DNA from: Streptomyces sp. Je 1-332
Lineage (GTDB): Bacteria > Actinomycetota > Actinomycetes > Streptomycetales > Streptomycetaceae
DNA: 64,000 bases
NCBI RefSeq assembly: GCF_040730185.1
Contig: NZ_CP160402.1
Location: 3,348,001 to 3,412,000 of the forward strand
Direction: 5' to 3'
The notes below the pieces were generated by a model. It worked only from the letters and a program-made list of their open reading frames with translations, was not told the DNA's origin and searched no databases. Position 1 is the stretch's first letter. Each line of letters starts with the position of its first letter. A program made the translations under genes and the position numbers. Positions 58,474-64,000 of this stretch are shown here, in pieces.

Positions 58474-61206
58474 TCAGCCTGTGTTGCGCAGGCCCGCTGC
58501 CACACCGTTGACGGTGAGCAGCAGCGCGCGGCCGAGGAGCGGATCCGGGTCCTCGCCCGCCGCGGCCGCGTCCCGCTGGCGCTTCAGGAGGGCGACCTGG
58601 AGGTACGAGATCGGGTCCAGGTAGGCGTCACGGATGCCGAAGGTCTGCTGGAGCTCCGGCTGGGAGCCGAGCAGTTCTTCTCCGCCGGTGATCCGCAGGA
58701 CTTCCTGGACCGTCAGCGCATGCTCGGCCTCGATCACGTCGAAGACGTGCTTCAGCTCGTCGGGGACCAGCGTGTCGACGTAGTGGCGGGCGATCCGCAG
58801 GTCCGTCTTCGCGAGCGTCATCTCGACGTTCGAGAGGAAGTTACGGAAGAAGTGCCAGTGCTCGTGCATCTCGCCGAGCACAGTGTCCAGTCCGGCTTCC
58901 CGCAGCGCCTTGAGGCCCGAGCCGACCCCGAACCAGCCCGGCACGATCTGCCGCGACTGGGTCCAGCCGAAGACCCACGGGATGGCGCGCAGTCCGTCGA
59001 GCGAGACGCCCGAGCCGGGGCGGCGTGAGGGCCGCGAGCCCAGGTGGAGCTCGGCGAGCTGGTCCACCGGCGTCGACGCGAGGAAGTAGTTCGGCAGGTC
59101 CGGGTCCTCGACGAGCTTGCGGTAGGCGGTGTGGGCCGCGTCGCTCACCACGTCCATCGCCGCGTCCCAGCGGGCGAGCGCCTCGTCCGACTGGCGGGGG
59201 GCGGTGTGCAGGGCGGATGCCTGCAGCGTCGCCGCCACCGTCAGTTCGAGGTTCTCCCTGGCCAGGGACGGCACCAGGTACTTGTCGGAGATGACCTCGC
59301 CCTGCTCGGTCACCTTGATCTCGCCCTCCAGCGTGCCCCACGGCTGCGCGAGGATCGCGTCGTGCGAGGGGCCGCCGCCACGGCCGACGGTGCCGCCGCG
59401 GCCGTGGAAGAGGCGCAGGCGCACCCCGTACCGGTGCGCGACGTCACGGAGCCTGCGCTGGGCGCGGTGGATCTCCCACTGGGAGGTGGTGATGCCGCCG
59501 AACTTGGAGGAGTCGGAGTAGCCGAGCATGACCTCCTGGACGTCGCCCCGCAGCGCGACGAGCCTGCGGTAGGAGGGGTCGGCGAGCATCTCGTCGAGGA
59601 TGACGTCGGCGGCGCGCAGCTCGTCCGTCGTCTCCAGGAGCGGCACGATGCCGATCTTCGCCCAGCCGGCGTGCAGATCGATGAGCCCGGCCTCGCGGGC
59701 GAGGACGGCCGCCGCGAAGACGTCGTCCGCGCCCTGGCACATCGAGATGATGTACGACTCGATGACCTCGGGCCCGAAGACCTGCAGGGCCTTCTTCACG
59801 GTGAGGAAGACCCCGAGGGTCTTCTCACCGGCGGCGTCCAGCGGAGCCGGGGAGGGGCCGAGCGGCCTGCGGGAGCGCAGCTCCTTGGCGAGCAGCTTCT
59901 GCCGGTACTCGCGCGGCATGTCCACGTAACGCCAGGACTCCTCGCCCAGGCGGTCGAAGAGCTGGCCGAGCGCGTGGTGGTGGGCGTCGGCGTGCTCCCG
60001 TACGTCCATGGTGGCGAGCTGCAGGCCGAACGCGGCGAGCGTACGGATCGTGCGGTTCATGCGGCCGTCGGCGAACAGGGCGCCCTTGTGCGCGCGCAGC
60101 GACGTCTGGACGAGGGTGAGGTCGTGCAGGAGTTCGCCGGTGCCGAGGTAGTCGCGGCCGTCCACGTGGGCCGTGCCGCGGGCCAGGCGCTCCTTGGTGT
60201 TCTCCAGCTTCTGCCGGATGCAGGTGGCCTTGAGGCGGTAGGGCTCCTCGGAGTTCAGCCGCTTGTAGCGGGGGCTGATCTCGGGCAGCCGCTCCAGGTC
60301 GAGCTGGAGGGAGGCCTTCAGTTCCTCGGTGGCTCCGGTGTAGCGGATGGAGTTGGAGAGGAAGCCGCGCAGCTCGTCGACCAGGGCGAGGGCGTCGTTG
60401 ATGCCGTGCTCGTGCTGGAGGATCAGGACGTCCCAGGTGACGGCGGGCGTCACGTTCGGGTTGCCGTCGCGGTCACCGCCGATCCAGGTGCCGAAGGTGA
60501 GCGGCCTGGTGCCTTCGGGCAGCTGGACGCCGACGCGCTCCAGCTCGGCGGTGAGGTCCTCCAGTACGTCCCCGACGGCGCCGGCGTGCAGCTCGTCCAG
60601 GTAGTAGATGGCGTTGCGGGCCTCGTCCGCGGGTTCCGGACGGACGACGCGCAGCTCGTCGGTCTGCCACACCAGGTCGATGCTCTCGGCCAGGCGGGTG
60701 TCGTGGCGGCGCCGGTCGGACTCGATGACCGGGGTCTCCAGGAGCTCGGCGATGCGGCGCAGCTTGTTGAGGACGGAGCGGCGGGCGGCCTCGGTGGGGT
60801 GCGCGGTGAAGACGGGGCGCACGTTCAGGTGCTCCACGGTCTGGCGCAGGTGCTCGGGGTCGGCGTCCTTGAGCCGGTCGGCGGTGCGGGACAGGAGCCC
60901 GCCCTCCGCGGCTCGGCGGGCGCGCAGCTCGCGTCCGCGGTGGACCTGCTCGGTCACGTTCGCCAGGTGGAAGTACGTGGAGAAGGCGCGGACCAGCTTG
61001 GCCGCGGTCTCCAGTTCGGTGCCACCGAGCAGGCGCGCGGCGGCCTCGCCGTCCTCACGGGTCAGGCGGCGGACCTTCTCGACCAGTTCGAGGAGCTCTG
61101 AGCCCTCCTGACGTACGAGGGTCTCGCCCAGCAGGTCGCCGAGTCGGCGGATGTCGGCGCGCAGCTCGGTGCTGGCTGTGGTGGTCTGGTCGTCGGCACT
61201 GCTCAC
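58474..61206 (-). CDS. ppc: Phosphoenolpyruvate carboxylase
   Basis: 910 residues from GTG at 61206, with AAGGAG eight bases upstream. It carboxylates PEP to oxaloacetate to refill the TCA cycle. Active-site segments: [13 protein letters not shown] with the catalytic His, [22 protein letters not shown], and [20 protein letters not shown] with the mobile Gly-rich loop. The C-terminus ends RNTG as is normal for this enzyme. The length matches the Streptomyces enzyme from memory. It is monocistronic. Confidence 0.96.
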   Translation of the reverse strand: MSSADDQTTTASTELRADIRRLGDLLGETLVRQEGSELLELVEKVRRLTREDGEAAARLLGGTELETAAKLVRAFSTYFHLANVTEQVHRGRELRARRAAEGGLLSRTADRLKDADPEHLRQTVEHLNVRPVFTAHPTEAARRSVLNKLRRIAELLETPVIESDRRRHDTRLAESIDLVWQTDELRVVRPEPADEARNAIYYLDELHAGAVGDVLEDLTAELERVGVQLPEGTRPLTFGTWIGGDRDGNPNVTPAVTWDVLILQHEHGINDALALVDELRGFLSNSIRYTGATEELKASLQLDLERLPEISPRYKRLNSEEPYRLKATCIRQKLENTKERLARGTAHVDGRDYLGTGELLHDLTLVQTSLRAHKGALFADGRMNRTIRTLAAFGLQLATMDVREHADAHHHALGQLFDRLGEESWRYVDMPREYRQKLLAKELRSRRPLGPSPAPLDAAGEKTLGVFLTVKKALQVFGPEVIESYIISMCQGADDVFAAAVLAREAGLIDLHAGWAKIGIVPLLETTDELRAADVILDEMLADPSYRRLVALRGDVQEVMLGYSDSSKFGGITTSQWEIHRAQRRLRDVAHRYGVRLRLFHGRGGTVGRGGGPSHDAILAQPWGTLEGEIKVTEQGEVISDKYLVPSLARENLELTVAATLQASALHTAPRQSDEALARWDAAMDVVSDAAHTAYRKLVEDPDLPNYFLASTPVDQLAELHLGSRPSRRPGSGVSLDGLRAIPWVFGWTQSRQIVPGWFGVGSGLKALREAGLDTVLGEMHEHWHFFRNFLSNVEMTLAKTDLRIARHYVDTLVPDELKHVFDVIEAEHALTVQEVLRITGGEELLGSQPELQQTFGIRDAYLDPISYLQVALLKRQRDAAAAGEDPDPLLGRALLLTVNGVAAGLRNTG

Positions 61207-61548
61207 AGGTGCGGCTCCTTGCAGATTCAGAAGGTGCGGCGCGTAGCGCTTCCCTGGAAGGGTGGTGGTGGGAGACGGGAGGGCGCACGTCAGGTCTGGG
61301 AGGGGGCCCCGGTCGGATATGAATCCGTGTTCCGGGGGAACTAGAGAGAGCGGACCGCGCTGTCCGACCGTTCCAAGGATAGGTGTCACATTGCGGCACG
61401 GACTCGCGGCCTCTCGCCGCCGGGTTCCGCGCTGCCATACTTACGTCGCCGTAGGTTACGGGACCGTAGACAGCGCGGGTCCCGTGATCGTGTGCCCGCC
61501 GCACGCGCGCCGTGACCCTCAACCCTCGACCCCACAGGGGACGTGCCC
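61207..61548. promoter_or_regulatory. ppc-desaturase divergent region with candidate operator
   Basis: 342 bases without a gene. About 90 bases before the desaturase ATG, CCGTA-GGT-TACGG (61449-61461) forms a 5-bp palindrome. A flanking TTACG (61441) and a further CCGTAG (61464-61469) lie nearby. This is a good candidate for binding by the TetR regulator encoded after the desaturase. The left part carries the ppc leader. Confidence 0.55.
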
Positions 61549-62538
61549 ATGACCACATCTTCCGATGCGTATTCCGACACCGATGTGATCGAAGACGCTT
61601 CACTCTCCTCCGCCCCCTCCGCGACGCTGGGCGGTGAGCAGAAGCGGTCGGTGGAGCAGATCGCGCTGCTGCTCTTCATCACCGTCCCGTTCCTCGCCCT
61701 GGTCGCGGCGGTGCCGCTGGCCTGGGGCTGGGGCGTGAGCTGGCTGGATCTCGGCCTGCTGGTGTTCATGTACTACCTGGGCTGCCACGGCATCACCATC
61801 GGCTTCCACCGTTACTTCACGCATGGCTCCTTCAAGGCGAAGCGTCCGCTGCGGATCGCGCTGGCCGTGGCGGGGTCGATGGCGGTGGAGGGCCCGCTGG
61901 TGCGCTGGGTGGCGGACCACCGCAAGCACCACAAGTTCTCCGACGCGGACGGCGACCCGCACTCCCCGTGGCGCTTCGGCGAGACGCTCCCGGCCCTGAT
62001 GAAGGGCCTGTGGTGGGCGCACATCGGCTGGATGTTCGACGAGGAGCAGACGTCGCAGGAGAAGTACGCCCCGGACCTGATCAAGGACCCGGCGCTGCGC
62101 AGGATCTCCCGCCAGTTCCTCCTCTGGACGATCGTTTCCCTTGCGATCCCGCCGCTGGTCGGCGGCCTGGTGACGATGTCGTGGTGGGGCGCCTTCACGG
62201 CGTTCTTCTGGGGGTCGCTGGTCCGGGTCGCGCTGCTGCACCACGTGACGTGGTCGATCAACTCGATCTGCCACGCGGTGGGCAAGCGTCCCTTCAAGTC
62301 GCGTGACCGTTCGGGCAACGTGTGGTGGCTCGCGGTCCTGTCCTGCGGCGAGTCCTGGCACAACCTCCACCACGCCGATCCGACGTCGGCGCGGCACGGT
62401 GTGCTGAAGGGCCAGGTCGACTCGTCGGCCCGGATCATCCGCTGGTGCGAGCAGCTGGGGTGGGCGACGGATGTGCGCTGGCCCTCGGAGTCCCGTATCG
62501 ACTCCCGCCGGAAGCAGAAGGCCGTCGGCCCGGCATGA
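61549..62538 (+). CDS. Fatty acid desaturase (acyl-CoA delta-9 type)
   Basis: 329 residues. All three histidine boxes are present: HRYFTH (HxxxxH), HRKHH (HxxHH) and HNLHH (HxxHH), binding a di-iron centre. Four or five membrane helices are placed as in stearoyl-CoA-type desaturases. It introduces a double bond into saturated acyl chains, altering membrane fluidity. The ATG at 61549 follows GGGGAC. Its stop overlaps the TetR start by four bases (ATGA), so regulator and enzyme are made together. Confidence 0.93.
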   Translation: MTTSSDAYSDTDVIEDASLSSAPSATLGGEQKRSVEQIALLLFITVPFLALVAAVPLAWGWGVSWLDLGLLVFMYYLGCHGITIGFHRYFTHGSFKAKRPLRIALAVAGSMAVEGPLVRWVADHRKHHKFSDADGDPHSPWRFGETLPALMKGLWWAHIGWMFDEEQTSQEKYAPDLIKDPALRRISRQFLLWTIVSLAIPPLVGGLVTMSWWGAFTAFFWGSLVRVALLHHVTWSINSICHAVGKRPFKSRDRSGNVWWLAVLSCGESWHNLHHADPTSARHGVLKGQVDSSARIIRWCEQLGWATDVRWPSESRIDSRRKQKAVGPA

Positions 62539-63221
62539 TTGACGACGTGGCGACCGACTCCAGCAATTCCAGCCCTGCCAGCAAAGAGAAGCAGCCCCGG
62601 CGTACGCGCCGGACCCGGATGACGGGTGCCGAGCGCCGGGAGCAGTTGCTGGACATCGGCCGCACGCTCTTCGCCGCCAAGGGCTTCGAGGGCACGTCGG
62701 TGGAGGAGATCGCGGCGAAGGCCGGGGTCTCCAAGCCTGTCGTGTACGAGCACTTCGGCGGCAAGGAGGGTCTTTACGCGGTGGTGGTGGACCGCGAGAT
62801 GCGGGCGCTCCTTGACGGTGTGACGGGGGCGTTGACGGCGGGCCATCCGCGCGAGCTCCTGGAGCAGGCGGCGTTCGCCCTCCTGGATTACATCGAGACG
62901 TACACGGACGGCTTCCGCATCCTGGTCCGTGACTCGCCGGTGGCGCAGTCGACGGGCACGTTCGCCTCGCTCATCTCGGACATCGCGACGCAGGTGGAGG
63001 ACATCCTGGGCCAGGAGTTCAAAACCCGCGGCTTCGACCAGAAATTGGCCCCCCTCTACGCGCAGGCGCTGGTCGGCATGGTCGCGCTGACGGGCCAGTG
63101 GTGGCTGGACGTGCGCAAGCCGAAGAAGGCGGAGGTGGCGGCGCACCTGGTGAACCTCGCCTGGCACGGCCTGGACGGCCTGGAACCGAAGCCGCGCCTG
63201 ATAGGCCACCGCAAGAGTTAG
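62535..63221 (+). CDS. TetR-family regulator coupled to the desaturase
   Basis: 228 residues. A basic N-terminal extension (KEKQPRRTRRTRMTGAERREQ) precedes the HTH: TSVEEIAAKAGVSKPVVYEHFGGKEGLYAVVVDREM (about 56-92). The C-terminal domain is the TetR type seen in many actinobacterial lipid regulators. Its ATG lies within the desaturase stop region (ATGA overlap). By analogy with desaturase-linked TetR proteins it may sense acyl-CoA and repress the operon from the palindrome near 61449; this is inference. Confidence 0.9.
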   Translation: MIDDVATDSSNSSPASKEKQPRRTRRTRMTGAERREQLLDIGRTLFAAKGFEGTSVEEIAAKAGVSKPVVYEHFGGKEGLYAVVVDREMRALLDGVTGALTAGHPRELLEQAAFALLDYIETYTDGFRILVRDSPVAQSTGTFASLISDIATQVEDILGQEFKTRGFDQKLAPLYAQALVGMVALTGQWWLDVRKPKKAEVAAHLVNLAWHGLDGLEPKPRLIGHRKS

Positions 63222-63228
63222 TCCCCCT

Positions 63229-63600
63229 TCAGGGCTTCGGGTGCTCCGGTTCAAGGAACTCCAGCCGGTTGCCCACCGGGTCGTCGGCGTAGAAGCGGCG
63301 GTGGCCCGGCAGGGTGTCGTCCCAGGTGATGGGGGTGCCCCGGGACGTGAGGCGTTTGGCGTACGCGGTGATGTCCCGTACCCGCAGCCCTGGGTGCGCC
63401 TTTCGGGCCGGGCGGAAGTCGGGCTCGATGCCGAGGTGGAGCTGTACGGCCCCGGCCAGGAACCAGCAGCCGCCCCGCGCGGCCAGCGCGGGTGGCTTGG
63501 GGGTCTCCGTCATGCCGAGTACGTCGACGTAGAAGGACCGCAGCTCGGGCTCGCTGCCCGGCGGCGCGGCCAGCTGGACGTGGTCGATGCCGGTCAGCAT
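63229..63600 (-). CDS. VOC-superfamily (glyoxalase/bleomycin-resistance-like) protein
   Basis: 123 residues. It shows a two-module VOC pattern: GIDHVQLAAPPGSEPELRSFYVDVLGM with a metal-ligand His in module one, and a C-terminal DDPVGNRLEFLEP with a metal-ligand Glu. The ligand set is His, a possible His in LHLG and a Glu. Substrate is unknown; the family covers isomerases, dioxygenases and drug binders. It converges on the TetR gene with seven bases between stops and lies six bases after the methyltransferase gene. Confidence 0.85.
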   Translation of the reverse strand: MLTGIDHVQLAAPPGSEPELRSFYVDVLGMTETPKPPALAARGGCWFLAGAVQLHLGIEPDFRPARKAHPGLRVRDITAYAKRLTSRGTPITWDDTLPGHRRFYADDPVGNRLEFLEPEHPKP

Positions 63601-63606
63601 GGCGGC

Positions 63607-64000
63607 TCAGCCCTTCCGCCGGGCCACGGCGAACACCCTGCGGAAGGGGAAGACCGTGCCGCCCGGCCCCGCCGGGTAGGCCTTGCGAAGCAGCTCCCCG
63701 TACTCCGCGAGGAACGCCTCCCTCGCCTCCGCGTCGCCCGCGAGGGCGGTCAGCACTGGCCGCAGGCCCGTCCCCTTCACCCAGTCAAGGACCGGTTCCT
63801 CCCCCTCCAGGAGGTGCAGGTAGGTCGTCTCCCACGCGTCCACTTCGCACCCCAGCGGAACGAGCCGCTCCAGGTAGGCCGTCGGCGGGAGCACCGCGTC
63901 CGCGTGGCGCAGGCGCCCGCCGAGCCGCTCCCGCCACCGCTCGGACTCGCTCAGCTCGCGCATCAGGACGTGGCTCGGGGCGTCGAAGTTGCCGGGGACC
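63607..64000 (-). CDS. tam: Trans-aconitate 2-methyltransferase, C-terminal part
   Basis: The gene runs off the right edge, so only about 130 C-terminal residues are present. The segment VPGNFDAPSHVL, in frame before MRELSESERW, is characteristic of Tam, and it continues with the domain ending (YLERLVPLGCEVDAWETTYLHLLEG, then GGTVFPFRRVFAVARRKG). The enzyme methylates trans-aconitate, a TCA-cycle by-product that inhibits aconitase, using SAM. The SAM-binding motif lies outside the window. Confidence 0.88.
   Translation of the reverse strand, partial: VPGNFDAPSHVLMRELSESERWRERLGGRLRHADAVLPPTAYLERLVPLGCEVDAWETTYLHLLEGEEPVLDWVKGTGLRPVLTALAGDAEAREAFLAEYGELLRKAYPAGPGGTVFPFRRVFAVARRKG

Overview
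The window is chromosomal DNA from a high-GC actinomycete, almost certainly a Streptomyces. The base composition is about 70% GC with strong third-position GC bias. The gene content (bldA, DivIC, LysM-bearing Rpf proteins, the glmU-prs-rplY-pth and eno-divIC-DUF501-ppx blocks, ppc, a desaturase/TetR pair) and the gene order resemble, from memory, the S. coelicolor SCO3072-SCO3130 core region. I see no rRNA, CRISPR array, insertion sequence or prophage.

Layout. 1-8.4 kb: the 3' end of an NCS1 nucleobase permease, a small membrane protein, a TetR/membrane-protein pair with a palindrome over the TetR start codon, cystathionine beta-synthase, a GDSL/SGNH hydrolase, a thiolase and small conserved proteins. 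8.4-14 kb: a Bax-inhibitor-like membrane protein, then a 4-hydroxybenzoate module (AAHS transporter and pobA, divergent from the double-IclR regulator pobR), then tRNA-Leu(UAA), i.e. bldA. 14.4-22 kb: a MacB-type ABC exporter, cyclopropane fatty acid synthase, NADH dehydrogenase II and Ppx. 22-31 kb: DUF501, DivIC, enolase, two resuscitation-promoting-factor-like proteins (one behind a cyclic-di-AMP riboswitch), a P450, MazG and a SurA-like lipoprotein. 31-40.5 kb: a GNAT, an HNH lipoprotein, a MOSC protein, a SnoaL-like protein, Mfd and a second MacB-type ABC exporter. 40.9-46 kb: an MFS exporter, a DUF485/sodium-acetate symporter pair and a coiled-coil protein. 46-51.3 kb: a compact set of polymorphic-toxin-type domains. 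51.3-53.7 kb: a lone histidine kinase, then an HTH/LAGLIDADG-like gene abutting tRNA-Gln. 53.8-64 kb: glmU, prs, rplY, pth, a membrane protein, ppc, a fatty acid desaturase with its TetR regulator, a VOC protein and the 3' part of trans-aconitate methyltransferase.

Most of the window is housekeeping. The accessory part worth attention is 46.0-53.7 kb. On the minus strand, a WHH-nuclease/SUKH fusion precedes a 943-residue protein that carries Imm35-like, proline-rich, deaminase and SUKH-4-like segments. Divergent from them is a YwqJ-type deaminase followed by a SUKH-3 protein. Just beyond lies a tRNA-adjacent DNA-binding gene carrying the only in-frame TTA codon I found, in the same window as bldA, whose tRNA decodes it.

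Regulatory and structural features include long perfect hairpins at many gene ends, two families of dispersed intergenic repeats with two copies each, short tandem repeats, and several palindromes that look like operators. All domain assignments come from reading motifs by eye; no database search was run.
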